A stretch of DNA of 64,000 nt from Anisakis pegreffii (GCA_035041965.1 JAPYMA010003037.1:1-64000), one strand, 5' to 3'; positions 24,347 to 37,958 are shown, counted from the first letter of the stretch. The notes: generated by a model from the letters alone, not told the origin. Translations and numbers: made by a program.

Positions 24347-25815
24347 GAAGGAGAAGAAACATAGGAATAAATTGTATCCAAAACGGGTGCGAGAATCCGA
24401 TCTTGCAAGTTCAATCAAACTGAAAACACAATCTAACATTAAATCTGTAGCCAGTAAAAGCTGAATTCCATTTAGCGGATTCATCTTTTAAAGCGATTAA
24501 CTAAACTCCAAGTGGAGGTCCGGAATTCGGATCAGCAACATCCAATTCGATTTTATGGTGTTCATAGCCGTTCTGAGAAGCGCTGAGCTATTTTGGAAAC
24601 AGCGTTGGGGTATTGCTTATGAGTATGAATGAGTCCGTTGGTGTTTTTTTGAAGCAGCACCGAATTGCTGATTGGAGTGAATGCTTATATGGTTCTTCAA
24701 ATATTATTGCTAATGACGTTGTTAAGTGAATGTGATTATTGTTATTACTGTTTGTTGTTGTTGTTGTCGTTGTCGATGTTATCACCTTTATTATCAATGC
24801 CAATTTGCGCATTTATATGTCGATTCATCTTTTCATTCTTGAATTGTTTAAAACTCTACATGCCATGTGATTTTCATGATGTTTAGCAGGATGCTTTAGC
24901 TTTCATCTTTAATTTTTGTTTCCATTCATTTCCTACTATTGCGGGTTGCTCGCAGAATTTCACGTTCACATCGTTCACTCTCTCGCGTCCCGTCTGTCTG
25001 ATTGTGAGTGTTTTTTTTAAATATCTACCCGGTGCAATTTTACGCAATTACTCGCTGACGTTTCGATCATAATTTGTAGTTCCTATTAAATTTTTCAAAA
25101 AAAATTACTGAAAAGAGGATGTGTTCTTGTTTATATGCTATCCGCTGATTTCTGTGTGTAAATTGTCACGTACTAGTGAATTGTTCAACGGTTGTTCGTG
25201 CGATTCCCTTGCCGTATTGTCTCTCAAATGAATGAATGAGCAGCTGAGTGAAGCTGATATATCTTTGTCCGCCTGAAAATTCGTATAATTTATGTGTGTT
25301 TACCACCTTTTTCAGTAAAATGGTATTTGATGAATGTGCATACAATTTTTGTTCACAGTTTGAACTGTCATTGAAGCAGTTTTCAGTATATTATAATTCA
25401 CGATGATGAAGGGGTGCTCATGGTGTGTAGGTCATGAAAGGTGGTTTAAAACCAGTGGAAATCAGCTTTTAGCATTATTCGTTTGTGTTATCATAGTTTA
25501 CAATGGCTATTACCAACGAAATCGCTCGTTCTTAGTTTATTGCCGGAACGCATATTTGTTATTTGGGATTGTAAAACAATTCTCGAGATTCAATAAGTCA
25601 CGAACTTACATAATTGATTCAGTCAGCTGGGTTCATTTTTGTTTTGGTGAAACGCAATGATCGCTATGTGAAACGGCATTTTTTGACGTATTGAGTGATA
25701 ATTGTGCAGATACATATGACTTCGTCATCGATATTTCAAATCGGTATCTACAGAGTCTCAACGATTCTAAAAAAAAGGAAATCGTTGTCTAATTTCAGAC
25801 AAGCTCATCATTTGA
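24347..25815. other. Spacer between SHQ1 and UQCC2
   Basis: No supported gene. A run of TTG/TTA triplets lies at about 24735-24790. A strong 3' splice site (TAATTTCAG) ends at 25798, just before the UQCC2 start. Confidence 0.4.
25790..25798 (+). promoter_or_regulatory. Putative trans-splice acceptor of UQCC2
   Basis: TAATTTCAG lies 17 nt before the UQCC2 ATG and no upstream exon joins it. In nematodes this layout usually marks spliced-leader addition; the spliced leader itself is not in the window. Confidence 0.5.
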
Positions 25816-26242
25816 ATGTCATCTCATCTCTATAAGAGATTTGTGAGATTGGCAGCGAAATGGCCACGCGATAAATACAAGAGTGCAGATCGAGACTTGG
25901 CCGTGTTTATGAGTGATGAGATCGAACGGGTGTTTCGAGTTGAACGCGACCAACTGCCACCGGATGCAACTTTGTGTGAGAAGCGTTTACAGAGTGAGAG
26001 CATTATTTTGTATATTATTGTGGGTTTTGACTTTTCTTTTTTAACACATCATATAATTTACAGGTTTAAAGCAAATTCTCATGAATACACATCGACTCAA
26101 CTACCCGCATTCCTATAAATCCGGTGTATTCGGATTGAATTTGCAGCGACTGCGGGAGGCAAACTCAGAAGAAGGTCGAAAGACATTGGGATTGCTTAAA
26201 CAGAGGAAATCGCTCGTTGATCTGTTTTTCAAACCGAAATGA
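25816..26242 (+). CDS. UQCC2: Complex III assembly factor UQCC2 (MNF1)
   Basis: UQCC2 works with UQCC1 in the mitochondrion to support cytochrome b synthesis and early complex III assembly. Two exons (25816-25993, 26064-26242) joined in phase give 118 residues, the family size. Conserved points are the start SHLYKRFVRLAAKWPRDKYK, the DRDLAVFMSDEIERVFR helix, LKQILMNTHRLNYPH after the intron and the GVFGLNLQRLREANSEE block. The protein is basic with no obvious cleavable presequence, as in other members. It is transcribed toward PNP, with convergent 3' ends 1.1 kb apart. Confidence 0.87.
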
Positions 26243-27365
26243 ACTAATACCTCATTGTCATGAATCGTTATCGATGTATGAGTCAATGGTTCCGAAACAT
26301 TACTGATTAACGGAGTCTTGAAATATATCAATACCTGCAAGGCTCTTGAAATCAACCGAACACAATTCTTTCAAATAATTTGACCCTCCTAATAGATCTG
26401 TCTCCGTGATTAGCTCTACTCGAAAAAAATCTGGGATGCGCATGACTCTTTTCTTTTCAGACCTCCTATTCCTCGAGCGCACTCTTTTCTGTAAGAAGAG
26501 ATAATTCTCACTAATTCGCACCCTCACTTTGTGTGAATACTCATGTTTATCGGCAGAAATACACTTGAAACTGTTCTCTAAACTTAATCTATCAATTATT
26601 CAGTTGTCGTGTTCTCTTTTTGATCGTGAAAGTTCAGATGAATTGTGCATCTTTCGCCTCGAATATGTCTCTGCTCTCAGAAACTTGATTATGGATTTTG
26701 AAATACGTTATTGGTAGGAATCCTCTTTGCAGCACATCAAACAGTCATGATGGTAGTTGAAGTCGTGAGATTTTCCTTGTTTCTTTTCTGCAGATGATTT
26801 GACACTTTCGGAATAAATCAGGAACCACTGATTCTAACAAATATAGGTGAATTTAGATTCATTCGTTGTACAGTATATAGATTCGTTTGTTATGGTTGTG
26901 TGAAGAATAAAGTTTTCTGTAGCAGTTTTGGCTCAGCTCATTTGAGACATAGCATTTGTTCACGTAGATTTTGTGTCGCAAAAGTATAACTTGGATACAA
27001 TCACCGCATGCATACTCACTTCATAGATGAAGAACAGAGGAATCTGATTCGAAATTGAGTCTCCTACATGTTTGTTGCAGAAAAGTTGTATGAATATTGC
27101 ATCTATCCGTTATTAAGTTGATTACTCTCAGTTTACAAATTTTTTTAAAACTCGATTTATGAGATAGTGATCCTTTTTTGTGAATATCATATGATAGTTT
27201 TGATTTACAATACGACACACGAGTAAATTTTCATTATAAAATTGTATAAGTCGTTTAGTGATACAAAACATAAATCACGATGCATTATGAATTCCTGAGA
27301 ATATGGTATCTGTCACTGATTATTTTATCGGCTCAGTATAAGGCAATCCGTTAATACCATCGGTT
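26243..27365. other. Convergent 3' spacer UQCC2/PNP
   Basis: Contains the facing 3' ends of the two genes. Nothing else is supported; an AATAAA-like word lies near 26811 and another (GAATAAAG) near 26906. Confidence 0.4.
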
Positions 27366-29050
27366 CTACATTATTTTAATAACTTCAGCAACGAAATTGC
27401 ACACACGCGAACTCGCTTCTTTGGCCGTATCCAACACTTCAGTATGTGCAACTTCCGCCGTTGAGTCACTGTCCATGTTGGCTCTGAAATCAACTTTGCA
27501 TGGACGTTAGGTCAACGCAATACAAGTAGAAGTGTTCATCGTCGGTGAACAGTACGCTAAACTCGCATTGAATTCAGTCATTTTGACCGAAATGATCTCC
27601 ATTTGCTATTACGAAGCTACTAAATACATCATAAAGCAACGTACATATTGGTGATTAGAGAAATGCCAAACACCGTCATTCCATGTTGTCTTGCCACAGC
27701 CACTTCGTGACAAGTTGACATTCCTGAAATTCACCTACAATACATTCAGCCTAGATGGAATCACTAAACTGAAACCATTTCCTTCTTTCAGTTGATCTGT
27801 TAGGTGAAAGCATTCGTCCCGTGCAGTGATAAAAACATTCATTGCAACCTAAATAAATAATCGGACTCACCCACAGCATCAGCACCAAGCGTTTTTATCA
27901 TACGCACTTCAGCTGGCGATTCGTATTGGGGACCAGCACACATGCAGTAAACACCTTCGAATGCACGAATTCCTTGTTGCTTGGCGATTTCCATGGCCTT
28001 CTTCCTAGCACATTTCAACGGTATTCATTGTGTGAACGAACTCAAGAGGGCGAAAAAAGATTTTCATGAAAAGCAAATCAAATGCACGCTTCAAAGCCTT
28101 TTTCAATGAAACGCCAAAAAATTTTGAACAATTCCAACTGGAGTCATTCCCGATAGTTGCAATGCTGTATTCGAAACCTTAGCGGTGGATCATATGCGGC
28201 ATGCATCGATGGAAATCGAGCACCAAAGCGTTCATCGTGTGCACCAACGAACGGCGAGAAACCGGCCAGAGCCGGAAGGCAGAGTTGGTCTTTGATGACC
28301 ATGATGTCACCTTGCTTGAAATGCTCATTGAGGCCACCAGCTGCGTTTGATACAACCAACTTTGTGACACCAAGAAAATGCATTATTCGCACTGGCATTG
28401 CACCCTGCAATTTAGAGCTGCCGATTTTTTGGATAGAAGCGAGCATTTAAAAAACTTTTTTGCATGATGTTTTGAGTGCGATTAGTTGGATAGTGCACAC
28501 TGATGTTTCTATAGTGTTGGTTGAAAACTTTGGCATTAAGATGGCTCAAATCAGTTTCTAAATTTTTGGTAACTGGTTTCTATATTGTTGGTTGAAAGTC
28601 GGATCGACTGATGCGGTCCACTATGAGTTTTGATCACTTTTGATTAGCACGTACCAGCGCGAGATTCATTCCATGTTCGTACGGATGGAATCGGCCCTGA
28701 ACACACATCACATATTTTCCACCCAAATAACCGAACACCAAATTACCTTTGTGGCCCACCACTGAAAGTTTTTGATATCATTTTGCAAAATACTCGACTA
28801 TCAAGCAGATGCAACAATTCAGAGTTTCATTGAATCGTTGCTTTGAACCTTTTGTGCTTGGAAATCCGGGTATTTCACTGTATGGTAAAATTTGTTTGTC
28901 GGTCACCGATTCGGCAAGATCGCCAAGTCCCGAGCCGCATATGATTGCGAGTGTTGGAGTCTCTTTCAGATTGACTTTCGATTTGATCGCATTTGCCACT
29001 TTCTCAAGATCTTCATAGCACTGCGGACTGAAAGTTTTCGCGCTGATCAT
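27366..29050 (-). CDS. PNP: Purine nucleoside phosphorylase
   Basis: PNP splits (deoxy)inosine and (deoxy)guanosine with phosphate to base and sugar-1-phosphate in purine salvage. Six exons in transcript order: 29050-28849, 28761-28655, 28404-28178, 28004-27871, 27723-27645 and 27483-27366. All phases match and the product is 288 residues, equal to the trimeric animal enzyme. Visible motifs are the phosphate loop AIICGSGLGDL, VVGHKGNLVFG, QGRFHPYEH (phosphate/ribose site), VVSNAAGGLNEHFKQGDIM, HDERFGARFP, CAGPQYESPAEVRM, the purine-site GMSTCHEVAVARQHGM and SLITN, whose Asn gives 6-oxopurine selectivity. A short strong-splice-site exon further upstream may add residues or form the 5' UTR (see 29458-29502). 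Confidence 0.95.
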
Positions 29051-29457
29051 TAAAGTCACTAAAGGAAATAGCTTATTTCGGAATTCCTAACAGATGTATT
29101 CACATCCGCTTTCGCCAGCAAATATTCGAATGTGTTCTCGTTCATATTGCAAAGTATCAATCTATCAAAGGCAGAGTGAAGACTGATAATGGATTTACAT
29201 TAAACAGGATGAGATGCTGTCGTTTTTAATGTCCAACTTCAGCTAATGTTAAAACACTTTCTGCAATCATATTATTTATCACATCACGGATATATTCACT
29301 CGACTGCTTCTCATCAGCTCGTTCTAAGCCAGATGGATCGAATCTCAGCGAGAATGAACACGTTTGAATCTTTCTGATTGGACGTATGCGCAATATTTTA
29401 CTTCACCAGTATTAATGTTGAAAGAGCGACTAACTGAAGTAATCGTTATAAACTTAC

Positions 29458-29502
29458 TTGATTTGATCCGATTTTGCCGGACAGCACGTGGACATATTTC
29501 AC
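29458..29502 (-). other. Candidate upstream exon of PNP
   Basis: A 45-nt segment bounded by an excellent acceptor (TATTTCCTTCCAG) and an ideal donor (CAA|GTAAGT) on the minus strand. Joined to the acceptor CTTTAG at 29060, its final A plus the following TG forms an ATG in frame with PNP, and the exon itself is open in that frame. It is either 5' UTR completing the start codon at the junction or an N-terminal extension. Confidence 0.5.
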
Positions 29503-30965
29503 CTGGAAGGAAATAGGAATAGTTAAATTAAGAAGCATCTTGCATCGTATTGCATCACATACTTGTCGCGTTCATGAAACGTTTTGATTAATGCAATCAG
29601 AGAAGTTCAACGGAGTGTTCGTCAAATTCAAGCAGTATTTAAGAGTGCCAAGTTTCAGAGTGATGCGCAAGAGCGCTGTGAAATGTGATCAGATATAAGA
29701 TTGTTGCAAAGTAATGGAATATTCCCGATCTCTTGATATGACGAGATGTTCGTGCATGAATTCTAATCCAAAACATCCTCCACAAATGATTAAACTTATC
29801 ATACTGCAACACATAAATCGCTAACCCACCAAACCGTATCACACATTGTTGTTAGGTATTTCAGGGTTTAATTTTTTTTCTTTTCAAGGTCAGCAATACG
29901 GTTCAGACATTTTATTCTATATGAAAAGGACTGAAAAAAAAAACTTTTACAAATGACTTTGATCTTCATTTTGAACATTAGAATGATAACAATGTTTTTT
30001 CTATGGTATACAGCGGAGCGCACATGAAAGAATTTATTTATTTACACGACAATAAATGAATAATAAACGGTGTAATAATTCGACTCGAAATTTCGGTTTA
30101 TGACACCGCTCTCATTAGGGGTAACGATGGCTATAAAAAACTGTTTGGTCACAGTGCAAAACTAAAATCGAGTGCATTCGATTAGTGCTGTCGTTTGTTT
30201 GCAGGTCAGTTTGTTGTCAGTGATGTTGCATGCGGTGATTTCTGACATGCTGGTCACCCATCACCTGACTATCACATGGAAAATATGATTATCTATGTTT
30301 TAATGATGCTTTCATCAAGGCGCTCTAATGTCTACAGTGCAAATAAACAAATCGCCATTGATAAGAACATTCAACGTCTCATTATCCATATACCACACGC
30401 ACACAAATGTACTTCACTAGGAAACGGTTTATTCAAAAAATAATACACTTATGAATATGAACTTTATGTATGTAATTATGTCGACAATAGCTCTATACAA
30501 TTACTCCTTGGCGCAGGAAGAATTCGCTTCATCACCTGAATGGTTTCTTCTCGAAAATCTCACATGCAACAATCAATGGAGAGTTTCCATTTATGTGTGC
30601 TTATGAATCTATTTATGTCTGCCTATAAATCTATATAAGTTCATCAAATGTCCATAAGGCCTCAATGACGGACAGTATCGATTAGTGAAGCAACTGAGTA
30701 AACTGAGAAATGATTCTAGAAGCAGTCAAGTTCACGATTCATTGCCCCTTAACAGTTCCGAGGGAAAGCAAATTTGTTTTCAGTGCGTAAGCAAACTGAA
30801 TCTTGCGAATGTCAACGACTGCGATCTGAGCGTCTAGCTACTTGATGGTTTCTCTCCAAATCATTGAATGATATCTGGAGTAACTAACTGAATGAAACGT
30901 TTTTCACGAGAACGCAGCCGTCGAATATCTCAGAATCAGCAGTCTAATGCCCATAAGTGTGCCGA
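29503..30965. other. Spacer upstream of PNP
   Basis: AT-rich, with no supported exon. This is probably where the PNP promoter lies. Confidence 0.35.
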
Positions 30966-33900
30966 TCAAAATGGGTTAAGACGATTCCAGAAGTTCATAG
31001 CGATTCGAAAAGCACTGTAGCCTAAATAGTAGCGAAACGGACAAAACCATTTCGCCATACAGGTGAACTTCACGATGGGTGTCTGGGCAAGTAAGCGAGC
31101 GGGCGCTACGAAGAGATTAATTTTGCAGATGAACTCCTGAAAATAAAACAATCGCGCGTCTTAAATAGGACACAACGAATGATGTGGAAGCGTGTTTTTC
31201 TTGTTGATTAAATAACGGCAAAAGTATGTAGTATGTGATAGTGTTTTGCATTTTGTTATCAATATTTGTTTCTGATTGCGCTCTCGAATTGTGACTCAAC
31301 GTTACCGTAACGTTAACGTGCAAAAAAGAATCTTTTTTCTCGTTTGATAAACTTCTACAATTACTTTCATACTATAAAACAAACGTTAGAACAGCACAAA
31401 TCAAAGCCATAAAACAGCACATTTTTCCAAACCAAAAAAACAACACTTTCATCTATATGCACTAATAAGAAACCAATAAACTGTCGACGTGATCGGCGGT
31501 ATTCTAAGCTCTTCATTGAACGTTTTCAGTGTGATACTTGCATTTCTATGTGCGTTTCTATGCACTTTTTTTCGGCGTTTCTGATGAAGCTTTTGAGGAC
31601 ATATGTGTGCGTGCAAAAGATTACTCTTATGACTTCAGTTTAATTGCAGTACGTGTGCTTTTCGGTGTCATTGATGTCACTATCCCAAAAATATCACTCG
31701 AAAAGATCACACATGATACACCAACAAAAGAAAGATGCTACTGTACGTGCAAGTGCTTGACATTTTAATTTAATTGGAGCGTGACGTCGCTTTCGTAATC
31801 CCACTTTTTTGAAGTAGCTCTCTTTTATTTCAGGTTACAAAGTTCACCATTATCAGATACACGGCAAATAAAATTCAAGGTGTTCTGACGATGTTGAAAC
31901 AGTTTTCAGCACCGCGAAAAAATAGAACAATTGATTAGATATGCTGGTAATTGCTTTCAGAAGGTGAAAGCGGTGTTCATATACTGCTTAGCAACTGCTA
32001 TCGCACGATATATTCGAACGAGCAAATGGTGAACTGTCTTTTCACTTCATCATTAATTTTCACATGGAAGAAATAAGATTATGAAAGATTTTCGAGACAT
32101 CAACATGAAATGCGGCAGATTCCATTACCCAATTTTCATTTCTTAAGTAACACCTATAAATGGTTATTGGTGGCTAAACATATCTAAAGGATTGCCTGCC
32201 TGTTTGTGATGAAAGCGGAAAATTTCTCGGACACTTCAGCTGAGAAACCACAACGTTGGCCGATCAATTGCGTCGCGGTGAAACACTACAGAAAAAGAGG
32301 ATTAGTAGTGAAGTGTTGAACGTGCAGAAATGCGGTTAATTAATTCTCATGAGCGTTCGAAGCAATTATTTGAATTGATATTGCATTCATAATCCGAACA
32401 TATCAAGCTATCGCAACGTAAGTGAAGGCATAGCTGCAAACTACGAAACTCTTTTCATTATATCAGCATTGGTGCATGTTCGAAGTTTTATGAATAGTAC
32501 GTGAATGACCCCAGCTCACGGATTCCTTAAAAGATCCTCTCGAATCTCTTCAATTCATCAGTAAGGTGTCTCATAACTTTCGTCTTCATTTACTTCATCA
32601 ATGATCTTTTAGTTTCTATTCAACAAAATCGAAAACTGAACGTGTCGGAAGCGATCTTAATATATTTTTCGATGGCTTAGAAAAGGAGCAGGGTGGGTGG
32701 GGTGTTGTGTTGCTCAGTTATGCGTTTTTAATCAGATTATAACGTTTCGTTGTTTTTCTCATGCATCATTCTCTATTTTAATCAGTTTGTATTTTGTGTT
32801 GTGAGCGTGATAGAAGAGAATACAAAATTGCTGTAGGCGAAAAATGTTCACATTATCGTTCGTGCAGATTGAATGAAGTAATGAAAACGGATAGGTGGAC
32901 AAAATATAATATACTCGGCGCTAACGATTACTCACCTGGTTAGGCCTACGAATATGCATTTCCAATAATAACACAGAGCACATACGACGAAACTAGCGGC
33001 AGCTGTGGAAATTTTCAGTAAAGCGAAGCAATGCGACCATCGTACAATACATTTCATGAGATTGATTTATTTGATACAGTCAGTCATTCGATACAATCGT
33101 TTTGAAAACAAAATTTAAAGTGTAAAGGCGGATGGATTATTTGATGAAGTGGAATGAAAACAAATTGTAAAGGCGGATGGATTATTTGATGAAGTGGAAT
33201 GAAAACAAATTGTAAAGGCGATTATTCCTGATCGTTCAGACTACTTTAATTGCAAGGCGTTTCTAACGAATTCGGTTTGGTACAGGCACTATTTGTTCAG
33301 GGCATTGACTTTATTTCCAATGATCTATCATCTCTTACATTTCACACTCATCGGTGAATCGTTCATCAAAACCACTTCAAGAGGGCATCTTCACCAAAAT
33401 TTAGAGTGCATCACCAAACAATCTGTTAGACAGCAATAGCTTACAATGATTTCCTCCTAATGAATTTTTCGTTATTAATAATAATTTTAATAATAATTAA
33501 CGCTGAATCGTGAATTGAACAAAGACAAAAGGTATCAGCAATAGTCGTGAACGATCGTCGTTAGTCTTCAACTTATACTGACTCAACTTTTCAGAGCAAA
33601 TGGCAATCAATACTGCTAATTTTCTGCTAATGAAATTTGCAAAAAGTTTATGTAGCGATAATAATTTGATACGTAGCAAATACATACGCGTCTTGTGAAT
33701 AATTTGCTGACGACACGCAGATAGCAAATGCCTAAATGCTCGCATGCTCTATAAAACACATCACTTCGAATGCTTTTCGAGAACTTTCATAAAGTTAATG
33801 CGCTTCGTTGAAAATTTCGATAGGAATTATAAGTGTTTCAAAGAATTATAATGTGTTTCCTTCAAGGAGTAATGCTTCAAAGAATAAGACTTATAATGTT

Positions 33901-34963
33901 TTTCAAGGAACGTGTCTTTCTAAAGCTGTTTTGAACTCGACACAATCTTTTATTCGTTAACGAAACATTAAAGATGGTGTAATAGTTAATAATCAACAAT
34001 AAGGTGTTAATCTCTGAAAAATTGCTCGATGAAAATGGATCGTTAATAAAAATCATATGCGACGACTTTCATCTGATCGTAAATTACGATTTATCATATG
34101 CTCACTGCTATATTATAAATGAGCTCTCTCATTATGAGAATTCATTCAGACGGTTTCACAGTTACATCTCATAGAGGAACTGAACAATAATGAGACCACT
34201 GAGGATGAATTGTTGTAGTGAAACCATACGAGAAAGTGAATTTATTGAAGTGATTTAATGCCAATAATCTGCTCCAGGAATCAATGCAAGCTACTTAACG
34301 AAAGCATAAACATTCGCTTGGAAAGTACAGTTTAAAACTGTGGTTAGCAAGCAGAATAAAGCGCAGAGCACATTGTCATGCTGCCAATTACGTCAACAAT
34401 TCATCACTACGCATGATTACGTATGTTTACAAAATGACGATGAATAATATGCATCGACGCGCGTTGAAACGCAAAAATGTTCACATCTAACAGTAGCAAA
34501 TACCTCTTCTGACATGATTTCCATCTCACTGAATCATCATTGTCATTGTTTGCGAAAGTGCAATTGCTCAATAGCTGACATTAGATAGGAAAGTGTTTTG
34601 TAGAATAGGAGAATTCGAGAAAACGTTGTGCATAATTGCGAGCATCGTCAATACAGTCGAATTTTATCACTTCATTCAGCATCAACATCATCAATACTGA
34701 ATTGCCTAGTGCTCAGAAAAAGAAAACTCTCAAACGTTCTGAAGTCAGAAAATCGATGGTATCTGAAGATTGCGAAGACCTTGTATAAGTGGAAATAACT
34801 TGAATATTAGTTTGTTTTCGAATCGAACACTGAGCGAAATTTAAACAAACTATTGCTACATTCACAAACGATGCCACTACAGATCGTTGATGATAACCAT
34901 TGCGTCTTCACTTGAAATACATAAATCATCGAAGAGCACTTTTGCATCACTTGCCGTAGCCAT
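30966..34963 (-). CDS. Candidate multi-exon gene, unknown membrane-like protein
   Basis: No recognised family. Minus-strand exons with good splice sites: 34963-34912 (ATG, MATASDAKVLFDDLCIS), 34762-34728, 33748-33688 (SMRAFRHLLSACRQ), 33002-32936 (strong acceptor TTTCCACAG, ideal donor AG|GTGAGT; hydrophobic AASFVVCALCYYWKCIFVG) and a terminal exon 31136-30966 behind TTATTTTCAG. The first four join in phase. At least one linking exon between 32.9 and 31.1 kb is missing, because phase 2 must become phase 0. The terminal exon (57 codons) is aromatic and basic (CMAKWFCPFRYYLGYSAF) with no domain I know. It may be one gene, two genes or partly chance; the second exon's donor (GTTTTC) is weak. Confidence 0.38.
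33121..33220. repeat. 45-bp direct tandem duplication
   Basis: Two identical 45-bp units starting TGTAAAGGCGGATGG, followed by the first ten bases of a third. Identity suggests a recent slippage or duplication event. Confidence 0.85.
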
Positions 34964-37819
34964 AGCATTCACTTGGGCAGTTTCACCTCACTTGAGCGAC
35001 TGTTTGTCCCGCGGAAAAAGAGCAATTCTCTCAAAAAGCGGTACAAATTTTGTTGCTTGATCGCATTCACTCTATCGCTCTGAAGTCACTGAAGCCATTC
35101 ATCACACATATAATAACGACAGTTGATGTCGGTTCAAAAGTCAGCTTCAAAAATTTGCAATTCATCGTTGTAGGTTCAAGGTGTTTTCCGTGCAATTCGA
35201 CCGACCACGGTTTTTACGTATTTCGATGCTCATTTCCGAATGATAAATGAAACGTATCTGGAGCTTTGAACTCTTGATTGCAACTGCAAATGACTGGGTA
35301 CAATCTCAAATACAGTGCAATTCGTGTGGAAGCAATATACAATAGAAGAAACTCAATGCGGTGTTGACTATTAGACCAATTAATTATCGCAGTTGTTTGT
35401 GCTCAACGATAACAACAATTTCACTCTACGATTGCACGCATCAACAAATCACTGTTTTTGTTTACAAACATTCTGAAACAACTCTCTTGGACAACTGCTT
35501 GCTTGTACAGTTGCCGCTAATGGGGGCAGTTGTAGGGATATAATTGCTTGCAACAAGGATTTGTCCAGATGAGACGGAGTTATCCGGGGGGGGAGGGGTG
35601 GGGAGACAGTGTTCAGACACAATACAAACATTCATAAATTTTTTCTTTCGCAGTGAATATCAATAAACTCGATTCGTTCGTTCATTCATCGATGATCTTT
35701 TGTGACGGTTGACGTTGATCACGAATGCAACATGAATTATCGTAGCAATCTGATCACTTCAAGTTAAACTAACCGTATCAAGTTAAAGTCATAGTAAGGT
35801 ATCGTTAAAATCGCTAACAAAGAAGACGTTAACATTTTATTCGACGTATTCAAGACTGAGAATATTACATGATCAATTGTTAGTTTAGAACTGTTGTTTG
35901 GTGCTTGTTAAAGCATATTTATCTCCAGTGCGGACTAGAGATTATCAAAGGCCAACGTATTTACTTACAAAAACAATCATATCAATCTCACAATCTGTAA
36001 GCAAAAGCGAACATAGTGGGCACTGAAGAGAAAGAAGCTGGAACGGTACTTGGAAACGATTGAATGAATAAATGAATGAATCAAATATAAATTGTATTTG
36101 TTGATGACAAACCAATGTCGGTTTTCAGTATCGGAACGTGCTTGTTTGAAGAAGGTATGTCTATGTATGCACAATATTGATGTGCGTATTGATGATCAAT
36201 TATCTTTCAGAGTGACTATTCAAATTGCTGAACCGAGTTTTGAACACATGTCAGAAACTGGAAATCGCTTGTTTCATTTTTAGCAAAGAACCATAGAGCG
36301 ACGGGGAATTCAGTTTTTTTCATTGCTGCAAAATTTCATTATGGGGAACGTTTCCATGGTTTACATACAACGTAACTGAATGTTTTGCTCAATTTGCATT
36401 CTTTTTCATATGATTGAAGCACGATCTACGGCACAAATGTGATATTGCTTCTATAATGGTTACTTCTACAATTGTTAGATGAAGCAATCGTACCAGCAAT
36501 AATGTAAATATTACCGATCTGAGATAGCGAATCAATAAATATACACTCAAGCATTCTCACAGGTGTCTGCTTGACAAGATTCTTGAAATTGCACTATATT
36601 GCACTGAATTGATTTTTTTTTCATCAGTATATCTGAAACAAATTTTCGAGTATGCTTACCAAAAGAATGCATGCATATCTCCTTAAATTCCCACAAATGC
36701 TTTGCTAAATTGAACAGTAAACGAAAATTCCAGTAACACGAACAAATTCTTTGTGCTGTTCAGCAGCGTTGATTAATTTGTTTTCGATTGAATGTTGCTC
36801 GTTAATGCTTTGCAAAATGAACAAAAATACTGATGTTATCCACTGAAGAACACCGAGCAACAGTCGATTGTACAATCGATAGCGAAAGCACAATAAATTA
36901 TGTTTGTTTTGTCTGTTGTTGTTCAGTGCTTTCAAACTGATACGCGACGACAGCTTCATAAATCACCAAATAAATGAATTACCAAATAACTTACAACATA
37001 AAGCAAGAAATGAATTCGATGAGCATTCGCTATTTTTAGAATGTAATCTTCAAAAACGACCTTTCGGACATCCATGATCGTTGCTTTGATGAGCGAAAAA
37101 TTTTTGTTCAACATGTGAATGATAGTAAATTCTGCTGATAAATAAGACTGTTGACAATAACGGCATTTTTAATTTGTGAATGAGGAGTTACAACAAACAT
37201 CTTTGCATAAGATTACAAGAGTGCAGTTTGGAATTGCTTTACATAGTGTCCAATTGACGTAGATTTGGAGGTCACCTTCAACAGTCCACCTTGAACATTT
37301 CATCCACATCTTTGGCAAATATCAATCAAGCCGTAAAAGCGTAACAGGAAGCGAAACCATACAGAATCCAACATTTAGTAAAGTAAACCGAACCAAGACA
37401 AATAAACGAATAGGGTAATAACCGGATTTTTCTCATCTGACGTAATCACGTTTTCGAAATTGTGAAAAATGCGATTGCTTCGATGTATCGATGAAACCCT
37501 ACAAGATCAGCATCAAAACGAGAAAATATTCGTCATTATTAAATCAATTTGATTAGTCATCATCGCAAAGCTAGCATGGAGAGAAATGACTCGACAAAGG
37601 GAAGTAGAAAAGTTTTTAAACATGATGTGTCGCAACTTCCTATGACAAAAGCTCAACATTCGCCCTTCAGACAACAGAAATTCCGCATCATCAACAAAAC
37701 ACATCACAACACAGAAACACCTCTATTGAGAGTACAAGAATAAAATCAGCATCTTAATACAAGATATATATTAATGAATGCATTCATTTGAGAGGCATGA
37801 AGAGAGTTATCATCTTCAA
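34964..37819. other. Spacer left of the satellite array
   Basis: Mostly featureless AT-rich DNA. A polypurine run with G8 occurs near 35580-35605. A 55-codon ATG frame at 37576-37743 (basic, Gln/His/Lys-rich) has no splice or homology support. Confidence 0.35.
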
Positions 37820-37958
37820 ACAATCGGTCTTCTCAGGTTTGCCTAGTAACCTATTGGATTCTCCGTGCCATTGAATTCCCCAGATTCTGTGATTTCAGAA
37901 AATAATATATATTGTTGAGCGATTATGCTCACCTGAAGAGATATAGCCAATTTTCTGA
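37820..37958 (+). repeat. Diverged left-edge satellite unit (partial)
   Basis: Aligns to the 3' part of the 237-bp satellite unit, from the CTCAG-TTTGCC segment through GATATAGCCAATTTTCTGA, with many substitutions. It ends at the left end of the inverted-repeat element. The next satellite bases (GAGCATATCTC) resume right of that element, so the two were contiguous before insertion. Confidence 0.8.

Noticed and set aside
10481..26242. A nematode operon of the co-directional housekeeping genes
   Set aside because: Spacers of 0.7-2 kb are much longer than the roughly 100-500 bp usual between operon genes. No downstream-type spacer signal could be shown.
31538..31768. A 76-codon plus-strand frame after a TTTTCAG
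   Set aside because: It has an acceptor-like site and a fair composition, but no partner exon and no recognisable domain. It opposes the candidate minus-strand gene, so I left it out.
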